A DNA stretch of 34,190 bases from Acidimicrobiales bacterium (GTDB lineage: Bacteria > Actinomycetota > Acidimicrobiia > Acidimicrobiales > UBA8190): contig JARLGQ010000112.1 in the NCBI GenBank assembly GCA_031292675.1, positions 1-34,190 of the forward strand, read 5' to 3'. Both the position numbers and the translations under genes were made by a program. Below the pieces are notes generated by a model that searched no databases, had not been told where the DNA came from, and saw only the letters and a list, made by a program, of their open reading frames with translations. Of this stretch, positions 1 to 8,014 are shown in pieces. Every line of letters begins with the position of its first letter. Position 1 is the first letter of the stretch.

Positions 1-1857
1 GCAGCAGAAGCTCTTCTCGCGACACGGCTTCATCTCGAACTGCGGGACGGCGTTTATCGAGTCGAGCACCGACCGGGGTTCGTCGAACACTCTGTTGTGA
101 CGGCCCAGGTAGCAGGGGTCGTGGTAGGTGACCTTGGCCTCCATGTTCCCCGGCGTGAGTTTTCCCTCGTCCACCAGATGGCTGAGCAACTGGGAATGGT
201 GGATCACCTGGAAGTTCCCCCCCAGGTCGGGGTACTCCCGGGACAGTGAATTGAAACAGTGCGGGCACGAGGCGATGACCTTCTTGGCGCCCACCTCCTC
301 CAGGGTGGCGATGTTGGCCTTGCCCATCTCCTGGTAGAGGTACTCGTTGCCGAGGCGTCGGGCCGGGTCGCCGGTACAGGTCTCTCGGGGCCCGAGGATG
401 CCGAAGCGCACGCCGGCCCGGTGCAGAAGGCGCGCCGTGGACTGGGTGGCCTTGCGGGCCCGTTCGTCGAGGGCACCGGCACATCCCACCCAGTACAGGT
501 ACTCGATGTCGTCGGGGATGGTGCCGGTGATCACGGGGATCTCGAAGTCGAGGGCTTGTGTCCACTCGGTCCGCTTGGCACCCCCGAGGCCCCAGGGGTC
601 GCCCTGGTTCTCGATGTTGCGCAGCATCAGCCCGGCCTCGGTCGGAAAGCGCGACTCCATGAGGACCTCGTAGCGGCGCATCTCGACGATGGTGTCCACG
701 TGCTCGATGTCGACCGGGCACTCCTCCACGCACGCCCCGCAGGTGAGGCACGACCACAGCACGTCGGGCTCGATCGTCGTGGGGACCAGCGTGGGCGCAT
801 CGGCCTTGGCCGCGGCCGCCGCCGTGGCCGGGTCGGGGTGGGTCCCCAGCTCCATGCTCGCCGGGGAGCGCACCAGGCGCGGCGAGGACTCGAAGAGGTT
901 GTCGCGCAGTGCCATGATGAGCAGCTTCGGGGACAGGGGCTTGCCGGTGTTCCACGCCGGGCACACCGACTGGCAGCGCCCGCACTCGGTGCACGTCAAG
1001 GTGTCGAGGAGCTGCTTCCAGGACAGGTCCTCGATGTGGCCCGCACCGAAGACGGTGTCTTCGGACACGTTCTCCATGTCCATGTCGGGGGTGCTGTACA
1101 GCGGGCCCAGGGCACGGGGGCGGCGCGAGGTCGCCACGTTGATGGGGGCAAGCGCGATGTGGAGGTGTTTGGAATAGGCGAGGAAGACCCCGAAGCCGAC
1201 GATCACCGCGATGTTGAGGATGAGGAGCACCGTCTCGAGATCGGAGTTCACCCCCGCCCCGAAGTGGACGAAGAGGCGGGACACGGCGTGGGATGCGAAG
1301 GGCCACCACGAGTTGCCGTAGGGGAAGTTCCCGGTGTTGACCTGGGCGGCGCGGTAGCCGATCAGGGACAGCATGACCAGGGCGATCATGACCAGGACCA
1401 GCCAGGCCGCCCCGGTGTGCGAGCCGAAGAAGCGCGACCGGCGGTCCATGCGTTTGGGCGAGTTGGCGTACCGGATGCCTGTGAACACGCACAGAGACAC
1501 GAGCACGGCCACGGCGAAGAAGTCCTCGACGAACCCCAGGGCCCGGCCCCGGCCGATGAGGGGGACGAAGAAGTCCCGGTCGAACAGCGCGCCGTAGGCC
1601 TCAAGGATGGTGAACATCAAGATGGTGAAGCCCCAGAAGGTGAAGGCGTGGGCCATCCCCGGCACCGTCCACCGCAGAAGCTTGCGCTGACCCCCCACCT
1701 CCGAGAGCTCGGCCCACACCCGGGCCCGGACGTCGGTGAAGCGCTTCGGGTCGGGGCGGCCCTTGCCGACGAGGCGGAAGAGGTAGCTGAAGCGGTGGCC
1801 GGCGATGGCCAACGCGATCGCAGTCGCGCCCAAGCCGAGGGCGATCCTGATGGGCAA
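1..1857 (-). CDS. Membrane-bound Fe-S oxidoreductase, heterodisulfide reductase-like (3' end outside window)
   Basis: Read on the minus strand from a TTG at 1857, preceded by AGGAG five bases upstream; 619 residues lie in the window and the frame runs off the left edge. About five hydrophobic helices come first (roughly residues 1-29, 60-90, 105-130, 150-175, 205-240), with several membrane histidines as in NarI/HdrE-type haem b subunits. Two 4Fe-4S motifs follow: CTECGRCQSVCP from residue 289 and CLTCGACVEECP from 370. Two CCG-type cysteine domains come next, the first starting near C459 (GCAG, later CPHC) and the second near C582 (CYLGRH) and ending in CC at the edge. This order is typical of actinobacterial fusion proteins that pass electrons between the quinone pool and a cytoplasmic partner. 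The partner is unknown. dcd lies 16 bp upstream, so the two are probably co-transcribed. Confidence 0.88.
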   Translation of the reverse strand, partial: MPIRIALGLGATAIALAIAGHRFSYLFRLVGKGRPDPKRFTDVRARVWAELSEVGGQRKLLRWTVPGMAHAFTFWGFTILMFTILEAYGALFDRDFFVPLIGRGRALGFVEDFFAVAVLVSLCVFTGIRYANSPKRMDRRSRFFGSHTGAAWLVLVMIALVMLSLIGYRAAQVNTGNFPYGNSWWPFASHAVSRLFVHFGAGVNSDLETVLLILNIAVIVGFGVFLAYSKHLHIALAPINVATSRRPRALGPLYSTPDMDMENVSEDTVFGAGHIEDLSWKQLLDTLTCTECGRCQSVCPAWNTGKPLSPKLLIMALRDNLFESSPRLVRSPASMELGTHPDPATAAAAAKADAPTLVPTTIEPDVLWSCLTCGACVEECPVDIEHVDTIVEMRRYEVLMESRFPTEAGLMLRNIENQGDPWGLGGAKRTEWTQALDFEIPVITGTIPDDIEYLYWVGCAGALDERARKATQSTARLLHRAGVRFGILGPRETCTGDPARRLGNEYLYQEMGKANIATLEEVGAKKVIASCPHCFNSLSREYPDLGGNFQVIHHSQLLSHLVDEGKLTPGNMEAKVTYHDPCYLGRHNRVFDEPRSVLDSINAVPQFEMKPCREKSFCC

Positions 1858-1873
1858 CGTCTCTCCTAGGAGG

Positions 1874-2440
1874 TTAGGGGCGGAAGTTCTCGAAGTACCG
1901 ACTGGGGGTGGGGCCGTGCTGGCCCTGGTACTTCGAGCCCAGACCCGCCGTGCCGTAGGGCTGGTCGGCGGGTGTAGTCATGCGGAGGAAGCTGATCTGC
2001 CCGATCTTCATACCGGGGTACACGGTGATGGGGAGATTGGCCACGTTGGAAAGCTCCAGCGTGAGGTGCCCGTCCCATCCTGCGTCGACGAAACCGGCCG
2101 TGGAGTGGATGAGGAGCCCGAGGCGTCCCAGGGAGGACTTGCCCTCGAGGCGGGCCACGAGGTCGTCGGGAAGGCCGACCCGCTCCAGGGTGGATCCCAG
2201 GATGAACTCGCCGGGGTGGAGGATGAGGGCCTGGCCGTCGGGGATCTCGACGAGCTCGGTCAGGTCCTCGAGGTCCTCCCGAACGTCGATCACGCGCATG
2301 GAGTGGTTGCGGAAGAGCCGAAAGTAGCGGTCAACGTGCAGGTCAACGGACGAGGGCTGGATGCACTGGGGCCCCAGGGGGTCGATGACGATCCGCTTGG
2401 CGTCGAGCTCCTCGCGGATGGACCGATCGGAAAGAACCAC
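1874..2440 (-). CDS. dcd: dCTP deaminase, probably bifunctional dCTP deaminase/dUTPase
   Basis: 188 residues from a GTG start. It converts dCTP to dUTP in pyrimidine deoxynucleotide synthesis. The actinobacterial (M. tuberculosis) and Methanocaldococcus enzymes of this type also hydrolyse dUTP to dUMP, and this sequence resembles the mycobacterial protein throughout. Visible signatures are [10 protein letters not shown] (28-37), [10 protein letters not shown] (99-108), [21 protein letters not shown] (from 112, with the likely catalytic Glu at 129), [11 protein letters not shown] and the nucleotide-lid tail [14 protein letters not shown]. Length matches the family. No Shine-Dalgarno site is seen before the GTG; TATCGT lies eight bases upstream, so leaderless translation is possible. 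The gene sits head-to-head with the tRNA-Gly gene, whose 5' end is 29 bp away. Confidence 0.95.
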   Translation of the reverse strand: MVLSDRSIREELDAKRIVIDPLGPQCIQPSSVDLHVDRYFRLFRNHSMRVIDVREDLEDLTELVEIPDGQALILHPGEFILGSTLERVGLPDDLVARLEGKSSLGRLGLLIHSTAGFVDAGWDGHLTLELSNVANLPITVYPGMKIGQISFLRMTTPADQPYGTAGLGSKYQGQHGPTPSRYFENFRP

Positions 2441-2469
2441 GGGGCAGCACGATAGTGTGATGCCCTCTT

Positions 2470-2540
2470 GCGGGCGTAGTTCAGCGGCAGAACATCAGCT
2501 TCCCAAGCTGAGAACGAGGGTTCGATTCCCTTCGCCCGCT
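2470..2540 (+). tRNA. tRNA-Gly, anticodon CCC
   Basis: A full cloverleaf can be folded by eye. The acceptor stem GCGGGCG (2470-2476) pairs with CGCCCGC (2533-2539). The D stem is GTTC/GAAC (2479-2482 with 2490-2493). The anticodon stem TCAGC/GCTGA encloses the loop TTCCCAA (2500-2506), giving anticodon CCC at 2502-2504. The T stem GAGGG/CCCTT has one G-U pair and the loop TTCGATT. The discriminator is U at 2540, as expected for glycine tRNAs. No CCA is encoded. It reads codon GGG. Confidence 0.96.
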
Positions 2541-2839
2541 CTCAGGTCTTCCATTTGTAAGCATGTTCCTTGGGGCCGGCTCGTCGCGGCGCACGAATGC
2601 CCCATGTTCTGGTGGTGCGGTACCTCCGAGCTCGTGTCCGCTTCTCTCGGTAACCACAACAATGTCATTTGCCCTCACTGTCCTTAAGCTCCGTTAGGCC
2701 GCCCACCGACCCGTTGAGTTCTGGGATCGAATGTGGCACACGCTGCGCCTTGGCTCTGGAAAGGGCTTCCGGTGCTCAGGAGCCTTGTACTGGACCGGGA
2801 TAAGAGCGTCTGATCTTCTGTCAGTTGCTGAACTTCGAT
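2541..2839. other. Intergenic region between tRNA-Gly and the GH92 gene, no gene seen
   Basis: About 300 bases between the tRNA 3' end and the stop codon of the mannosidase gene. Short frames crossing the tRNA have no recognisable product. No convincing terminator stem-loop was found; the best small candidate is GGAA/TTCC around 2760. Base composition is lower in GC than the Fe-S gene to the left, so this may be a junction between chromosomal backbone and acquired DNA. I found no second copy of the tRNA 3' end in the window. Confidence 0.5.
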
Positions 2840-5569
2840 TCAACGATTGGTGTTCACTTCAAGTGTGACCGATGGAATACGGAGAGAGCTTCCGGGGCCG
2901 GAGAAGGCAACACGCACAGCACGGGTACCCGAAGAGGATGTGGTGAGCTGGAGAGTTGTCGACACCCGAGGATAGGGTGCCGTCGACGACGTCGCTGGGA
3001 GTACGAGCCGGCCGGATGATGGAACGACCTTGACGCCGCTTGAGGAGGCTCTCCACAGCACTGTCGTGGATCCTGATTGATCTGACTGCACTCCCAGGGT
3101 GATCGCGGCAATCTTGCCGACCTGTGTCTGCACAGTCCCGCTGGGCAGGGTGTAGCCGACGGCCGGCGCGGCAAACTGGCTATACGACGGTGGAGCCGAC
3201 TCCATGCTCGTTCCCCACGTCGAATTGGGAGTAGTCCCAAGCGTGAAGGCAACGACTCCGCCTGTCTGCAAGAGACTGGCAGGTAACCACGGCTGATTCC
3301 ATGGCTGAGGCTTGTTCGACCCGATCGAGACATTCGCAGAAGAGACATACATCGCAGGAGCTCCCTGGGCCGTCACCGTCAGCATTTTGCCCCTCGCGAG
3401 ACGAATCGTGGTGGTCGGGAACATCGGGCTGGCGAGGACCAGGTTCGAAGAGCCAGGAGTCAGGGGATAGGCCCCCAGGGCGGCCCACACGTACCACGAA
3501 GCCAGGACGCCGAGATCGTCATTGCCGGGCTCGCCGGCAGAGGTCAGCGAGTAGAGGTTGTCGGCGATAGTCCGGACCTCCTGTTGGGCGCGCCAAGGCG
3601 CACCGGAGTAGTCGTACTCCCATGGTGTCCACAGACTGGGTTCGTTGCCAGGCCAATCGTAAGGACGGAACGGTCCGGTGCTGGGCTGGCTAAAGAACGA
3701 GTTCAGATTGGAAGTTGCAGCCGAATCTCCTCCCATCAGCGCGAAAAGGGTCGCGAGGTCTTGCGGGACGCTCCATGTGTACTGGATCGCGTTGCCCTCC
3801 TCAAAGCCCTCCTGGCCCTGATTTTCATCTACGAGAGCCGCGGTGGGAGTTGGGAATGCAGGTCCGGAAGGAAAGTCTCCGCCCGCAAGTCGTGCTTGTA
3901 CGTATCCGGTGGCCGGGTTAAAGAGGTTCTGCCAATTCTGAGCCCGGGCCATCATCGTTCGGTAGTCAGACTGATCGCCTAAGTCGCGCGCCATCTGGGC
4001 AATGGCAAAGTCGTCGATGGCGTATTCGAGGGTCTCGGAGGCGCCAATGGTCACTCCGAGGGAGGCTTGATCTTCCACGTGTTGTTGCACGTACCCGACC
4101 TGCTTGTACTCACCGAGGTCTTGACGTTCCTGCACGAAATGTGGGCCCGTACCCGGCTGGTTAGCGCCTTTGAGCATGGCCTTGAGTGCGGCGGAGGCAT
4201 CGAATCCTCGGACACCGAACGCATACGCATCGGCGATGACCGGGTCGGCAGAGTCTCCATTCATGAGCCCTGCGTCCGAGTCGGCAACCGCCCACTTGGG
4301 TAGCCAGCCACTCTGCGAGGCGTCGTTGATGAGCGATTGCACCATGTCCGACACCTGAGAGGGATCGATCATGGACAGGAGGGGAATCTCCGATCGGTAG
4401 ATGTCCCACTCCGAGAAGTTCGTGTACTGCACTCGGCCATGGGTGTTGTGAACGCGTCCGTCGAAACCTTCGTACTGGCCGTTGTCATCGCTAAATGCAC
4501 TGGGATCGAGCAAGGAATGGTAGAGGGCCGTATAGAAGATCTGCTCCTCCGTGGGACTTCCACCCTTAACCTGAATGCGATCGAGCAACGTGTTCCACGA
4601 GTCAGTTGCCCTTTGCTGAATCGCGCTCAAGCTCCAACCCGGGTCCTCGGCCTGGAGGTTCGACAAAGCATTCGTCATACTGACGTACGACACGCCAATC
4701 TTCATTGTCACGACTCGACTCTCGGTGGTGTCAAAGGACACCCAGGCCCCACAGGCCACCTCATACGACCCGGAACAGGTTGATGTTCCCGGCTGTAGAC
4801 GACTATGTGCCCACACGCCGTGATGTTTGAAGGGGCGGTTGAACAGGGCCACGAAGTGCAGGGTGTACGCGCCCTGAGAACCACAGAAGTACCCGGTAGT
4901 CACCGACCCCGTCACCTCGTTCGCTCCCCGAATTTGTACTGACGAGGCGTGGAGCCCGTTTGTACTACCACTCACCTTGAACAACAGGTTGGCCGAGCTC
5001 GTCGGAGGAAACGTGATCTGTCCGATGCCTGTTCGCGTCGTTGCGGAGAGTCGGACAGTCGTGGCTGGTGATCCCAGACCTACCTGATAACGGCCAGGCG
5101 AGGCGGTCTCGTTGCCATGCGAGAACGATTCGGTGGCATACCCAGGATGTTGAGGCAACGCTCCGGTAGTAGGGAGGATGGGGACGTCGCCGAAAACGGA
5201 GCAGCCTGCTCCGGAGAGATGGGTAAGACTGAAGCCAGAGATGCGGTTGTCTCCGTAGCTGTAGCCCCCACCCTGGACGCGGTCGGGGGCAGTGTCCGGG
5301 CTCCATTGCACCATTCCGAATGGAAGATCGGCACCGGGGAATGTGCCGACCTCATTTGTCGCGACCGCACCGACGCCCGTTCCCACAAACGGATCGACCA
5401 GACTTGCGAGGTTGGCCTGGGTAGGTGTGCTAGGGGGATCCTCGCCGACCGGGTTAGCTCCAGACGGGCTGTTCCACACCACCGCGAGGGCCACGACAGT
5501 GACGAGTCCTGCTCCGAAATGCCAGCGTGGGTGGTGGGATGAGTTGCTGGTGGCCGACCTCCTGGTCAC
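2840..5569 (-). CDS. Secreted glycoside hydrolase family 92 alpha-mannosidase
   Basis: 909 residues from a GTG; no strong ribosome site is visible. An N-terminal signal sequence is likely (hydrophobic stretch about 20-31, possible cleavage after SGA near 38). The body carries GH92 hallmarks: VDPFVGT (58-64), FPGADLPFGMVQWSPDT (77-93), SYGDNRISGFSLTHLSGAGC (104-123), FYTALYHSLLDP (345-356) and FSEWDIYRSEIPLL (385-398). EGNAIQYTW (591-599) contains the Glu used as catalytic acid in this family, and GNDD (682-685) contains the Asp pair that acts as base. GH92 enzymes are calcium-dependent, inverting exo-alpha-mannosidases that trim mannose from glycans. About 110 C-terminal residues after 800 look like an extra beta-sandwich and are not part of the core. 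No polysaccharide-uptake genes adjoin it. The linkage cleaved cannot be read from sequence. GC is visibly below that of neighbouring genes. Confidence 0.92.
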   Translation of the reverse strand: MTRRSATSNSSHHPRWHFGAGLVTVVALAVVWNSPSGANPVGEDPPSTPTQANLASLVDPFVGTGVGAVATNEVGTFPGADLPFGMVQWSPDTAPDRVQGGGYSYGDNRISGFSLTHLSGAGCSVFGDVPILPTTGALPQHPGYATESFSHGNETASPGRYQVGLGSPATTVRLSATTRTGIGQITFPPTSSANLLFKVSGSTNGLHASSVQIRGANEVTGSVTTGYFCGSQGAYTLHFVALFNRPFKHHGVWAHSRLQPGTSTCSGSYEVACGAWVSFDTTESRVVTMKIGVSYVSMTNALSNLQAEDPGWSLSAIQQRATDSWNTLLDRIQVKGGSPTEEQIFYTALYHSLLDPSAFSDDNGQYEGFDGRVHNTHGRVQYTNFSEWDIYRSEIPLLSMIDPSQVSDMVQSLINDASQSGWLPKWAVADSDAGLMNGDSADPVIADAYAFGVRGFDASAALKAMLKGANQPGTGPHFVQERQDLGEYKQVGYVQQHVEDQASLGVTIGASETLEYAIDDFAIAQMARDLGDQSDYRTMMARAQNWQNLFNPATGYVQARLAGGDFPSGPAFPTPTAALVDENQGQEGFEEGNAIQYTWSVPQDLATLFALMGGDSAATSNLNSFFSQPSTGPFRPYDWPGNEPSLWTPWEYDYSGAPWRAQQEVRTIADNLYSLTSAGEPGNDDLGVLASWYVWAALGAYPLTPGSSNLVLASPMFPTTTIRLARGKMLTVTAQGAPAMYVSSANVSIGSNKPQPWNQPWLPASLLQTGGVVAFTLGTTPNSTWGTSMESAPPSYSQFAAPAVGYTLPSGTVQTQVGKIAAITLGVQSDQSGSTTVLWRASSSGVKVVPSSGRLVLPATSSTAPYPRVSTTLQLTTSSSGTRAVRVAFSGPGSSLRIPSVTLEVNTNR

Positions 5570-5697
5570 GAACAGTTCATGCTACTCAGACGTGGCAGAG
5601 CGTTCCTTTCAGCGAGGTAGGGCCGCATAGGCGAGCTTGTGGAGCTGTCGGTACCTTCCGACTCTCAATATGGCTTCGGACAAGCATCGTCCCGTCT

Positions 5698-6717
5698 TCA
5701 CGGACCCATTCGGCTGGCTTCGGCCGCCATTCGGCGGAAGATGACGCCGGCAGGCTCGGTGCTGATCTGAGTCCATCCTGTTCCAGCCCATAGGTTCGGC
5801 ACGCTTGCATCCCCGGCTTCGGTGGCTGCCGCACGAAGTGGGCGGGTGAGGTGGTGTATTTCGGGGTATGCCTGTGGAGCTTGCTTGTCATGCGCAATGG
5901 CGAACTCGTTTGCGAGTCCCCGGGCGAATCGACCGCTGTAGGCGCGGGTCACGATGGTGTCTGGGTAGCGCCTGTCGAGGAGGGCTCTACGGTGGGTCGG
6001 GGAGGTCCCGGCTTGCGGGGAGCAGAGGAACGCGGTTCCCAACTGGACAGCGAACGCTCCTGCTCCAAGTGCAGCCACGACATCCTTTCCAATCATGATT
6101 CCGCCCGAACCGATCAGGGGAACGCCGACGGCTTCCCTGATTTGCATGAGGAGCGACAGGAGCGGGCGATGGTTGGCACTGAGGTCGAGGAATCCGCCCT
6201 GGTGACCTCCAGCCTCAGTTCCCTGAACCACAAGCACATCCGCTCCCGAAGCCTCGGCGAGCTGGGCTTCGGCCCAGGAGGTGACGGTTACTGCCACTTG
6301 GCAATCAGTTCGGTGCATTCGGTCAACCAAATCCGAGGACGGACAACCGAAGGTGAAGCTGACCATATGGACGTGTGCTGACTCGATGACGTCCAACTTC
6401 GCATTGAAATCGTCATCGTCCCAACGAGGCTCGCCGAGCGCGACACCCCAACGGTCTGACTCGGGTTGCAACGCCTCCGCGTACCGGGCAATCTCCGCAA
6501 CATCCCCTGGATCGGACGGCACAAAGAGATTCACGCCGAATGCGCTACCCGACAGAGACCTCGTGTTTGAAATGCTCTCCCGCAGTTCGTCTCCGGAAAG
6601 ATACCCACCGGCAACAAAGCCATAACCGCCGGCGTTCACGATGGCGGCCGTCAGCGCAGGAGTGGACGGTCCACCTGCCATCGGTGCTTGGATGATCGGC
6701 ACCTCGCTCAGTTGCAT
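5698..6717 (-). CDS. Nitronate monooxygenase (2-nitropropane dioxygenase)-like flavoprotein
   Basis: 339 residues from an ATG at 6717, where the family's usual N-terminus (PIIQAPMAGGPSTPALTAAI) begins. The frame is open to a GTG at 6810, which would add 31 residues with no family resemblance. No clear Shine-Dalgarno site decides between them. FMN-dependent TIM barrel: GGYGFVAGGYLSG near residue 30, FGVNLFVP near 60, the active-site segment QGTEAGGHQGG with the catalytic His near 172, and the phosphate-binding GSGGIM followed by ALGAGAFAVQLGTAFL. Such enzymes oxidise alkyl nitronates such as propionate 3-nitronate, but many homologues have other or unknown substrates. It points the same way as the mannosidase gene, with a 128-bp gap, and is divergent from queD. 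Confidence 0.85.
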   Translation of the reverse strand: MQLSEVPIIQAPMAGGPSTPALTAAIVNAGGYGFVAGGYLSGDELRESISNTRSLSGSAFGVNLFVPSDPGDVAEIARYAEALQPESDRWGVALGEPRWDDDDFNAKLDVIESAHVHMVSFTFGCPSSDLVDRMHRTDCQVAVTVTSWAEAQLAEASGADVLVVQGTEAGGHQGGFLDLSANHRPLLSLLMQIREAVGVPLIGSGGIMIGKDVVAALGAGAFAVQLGTAFLCSPQAGTSPTHRRALLDRRYPDTIVTRAYSGRFARGLANEFAIAHDKQAPQAYPEIHHLTRPLRAAATEAGDASVPNLWAGTGWTQISTEPAGVIFRRMAAEASRMGP

Positions 6718-6837
6718 CACGGGTTCAAGTCTCGCGTCAGTTGATCCCTTGGGCACCCTCCTGCTCCGGCCAGTGAGGTGCACGACATTCACAATCCGCG
6801 AACAGCTCACTCAGAGAAGCGGAGCGTCCGTGGTGAG

Positions 6838-6865
6838 CGACCGTCGGGTGTCGAACGACCGTCGG
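6838..6865. repeat. Pair of direct repeats in the divergent promoter region before queD
   Basis: CGACCGTCGG occurs at 6838-6847 and again at 6856-6865, a spacing of 18 bases. The pair lies in the 272-bp gap between the nitronate monooxygenase start and queD. Near-helical spacing in a divergent promoter region could mark a regulator binding site, but no regulator gene is present and the repeat is short. No preQ1-type riboswitch was recognised here. Confidence 0.3.
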
Positions 6866-6989
6866 CATGTCCGGAAAAGGTGCCTGGGTCTCGCTGATCT
6901 CGGCTCATACGAGACCGCTGCTGTTCGCATATGATTCCCGTTTGCCAAGCCCCTGCGCGGGTCAGACGGAGGAAGGGCACTGAGCTCTG

Positions 6990-7349
6990 GTGGAAATCTT
7001 CAAGGAGTTCAGCTTCGAGGCAGCCCACCGCCTTCCTCACGTTCCTGCCGGCCACAAGTGCTCACGGCTGCACGGTCATTCGTTCTCAGTGGCAGTGCAC
7101 GTGGAAGGGCCGATCGATGACCGCAAGGGCTGGGTCCGTGACTTTGCCGAGCTGGCGGGCGCGATGGAGCCGTTGCTCGACTGCCTCGACCACCATTACC
7201 TCAACGAGATCGACGGGCTCGAGAACCCAACCAGCGAGGTACTCGCCCGCTGGATCTGGAACCGACTCCAACCGTCGCTGCCTGATCTATCCCGGATCGT
7301 GGTGCGAGAGACATGCACATCGGGCTGCGTCTACCGAGGCCGGGCGTGA
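6990..7349 (+). CDS. queD: 6-carboxy-5,6,7,8-tetrahydropterin synthase (QueD / PTPS family)
   Basis: 119 residues from a GTG; GGAGGAAGG lies upstream with a rather long spacing. The enzyme turns 7,8-dihydroneopterin triphosphate into 6-carboxytetrahydropterin, the first committed step to the 7-deazaguanine preQ0. Zinc ligands and the active-site Cys are visible: AAHRL (H13), CSRLHGH (C24, H28, H30), with LDHHYLN (D67, H68, H69), NPTSE and a late VRETCTSG carrying the conserved Glu near 107. The spaced Cys/His-Gly-His pattern fits QueD rather than mammalian-type pyruvoyl-tetrahydropterin synthase. The stop codon overlaps the start of queC. This is the first gene of a four-gene operon. Confidence 0.9.
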   Translation: MEIFKEFSFEAAHRLPHVPAGHKCSRLHGHSFSVAVHVEGPIDDRKGWVRDFAELAGAMEPLLDCLDHHYLNEIDGLENPTSEVLARWIWNRLQPSLPDLSRIVVRETCTSGCVYRGRA

Positions 7350-8011
7350 CCACCCGTCACCCCTTCGCCGTCCTCACAAGCGGCGGGGTCGACAGCGCGG
7401 TCCTGGTCGCCGACGTGGCCCGACAGGGCTGGGCCGTGCAGCCGCTCTACATTCGCTTCGGGCTCGCGTGGGAGGTGGCTGAAGAGACGCATCTTCGACG
7501 GTTCCTGGACACACTTCCGGCCAACCTCGGACCACGTCCGCTGGTCGTGCTCGACCTCCCCATCGCCGACGTCTATGGAGCGCATTGGAGCGTGTCCGGC
7601 CAGGACGTCCCTGACGACACCACCGCAGACAGCGCCGTGTACCTGCCGGGCCGCAACCTCTTGCTGCTGGCCAAGTCCACCGTATGGTGCGCACTCCATC
7701 ATGTCGAGACCATCGCCCTCGGAACCCTGAAGGGAAACCCGTTCGCCGATAGCGGGCCCGAGTTCCTGTCGCTTTTCGGGTCGCTCGTGCAACTCGGGCT
7801 TGACTTCCCCATCGAGGTGAGGACGCCGTTCGCAGGTTTGACGAAGGCACAGGTCCTCGAGCTTGGCCGCGACCTGTCGCTCGAGCACACCTTCTCTTGC
7901 ATCGCCCCGATCGCGGACCGCCATTGTGGACAGTGCAACAAGTGCGCCGAGCGCCGGGAGGGCTTCTCCCAGGCCGGGATCGAGGACCACACCGTCTATT
8001 CGTCCGTATAG
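7346..8011 (+). CDS. queC: 7-cyano-7-deazaguanine (preQ0) synthase QueC
   Basis: 221 residues from the GTG at 7346, which overlaps the queD stop (GTGA) and so suggests translational coupling. The frame is open to an ATG at 7313 but the usual N-terminus starts here. QueC is an ATP-dependent enzyme that converts 7-carboxy-7-deazaguanine and ammonia to preQ0. The PP-loop SGGVDS is at 12-17, and the zinc site near the C-terminus is C185, C194, C197, C200 ([20 protein letters not shown]). [15 protein letters not shown] and PGRNLLLL are also typical. The stretch after the PP-loop ([17 protein letters not shown]) differs from the common FDYGQRH form, so this is a divergent QueC subgroup. queE, queF, tgt and queA are not in the window, so the fate of preQ0 is open. 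Confidence 0.9.
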   Translation: MTTRHPFAVLTSGGVDSAVLVADVARQGWAVQPLYIRFGLAWEVAEETHLRRFLDTLPANLGPRPLVVLDLPIADVYGAHWSVSGQDVPDDTTADSAVYLPGRNLLLLAKSTVWCALHHVETIALGTLKGNPFADSGPEFLSLFGSLVQLGLDFPIEVRTPFAGLTKAQVLELGRDLSLEHTFSCIAPIADRHCGQCNKCAERREGFSQAGIEDHTVYSSV

Positions 8012-8014
8012 GTG

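Noticed and set aside
259-1869. 536-codon plus-strand open frame opposite the Fe-S gene
   Set aside because: It is the antisense shadow of a high-GC gene; the minus strand encodes clear 4Fe-4S and CCG motifs, and the plus-strand product has no recognisable fold and biased low-complexity composition.
6866-6989. Possible preQ1 riboswitch before queD
   Set aside because: No compact hairpin with an A-rich pseudoknot tail was found; the leader shows only a purine-rich ribosome site.
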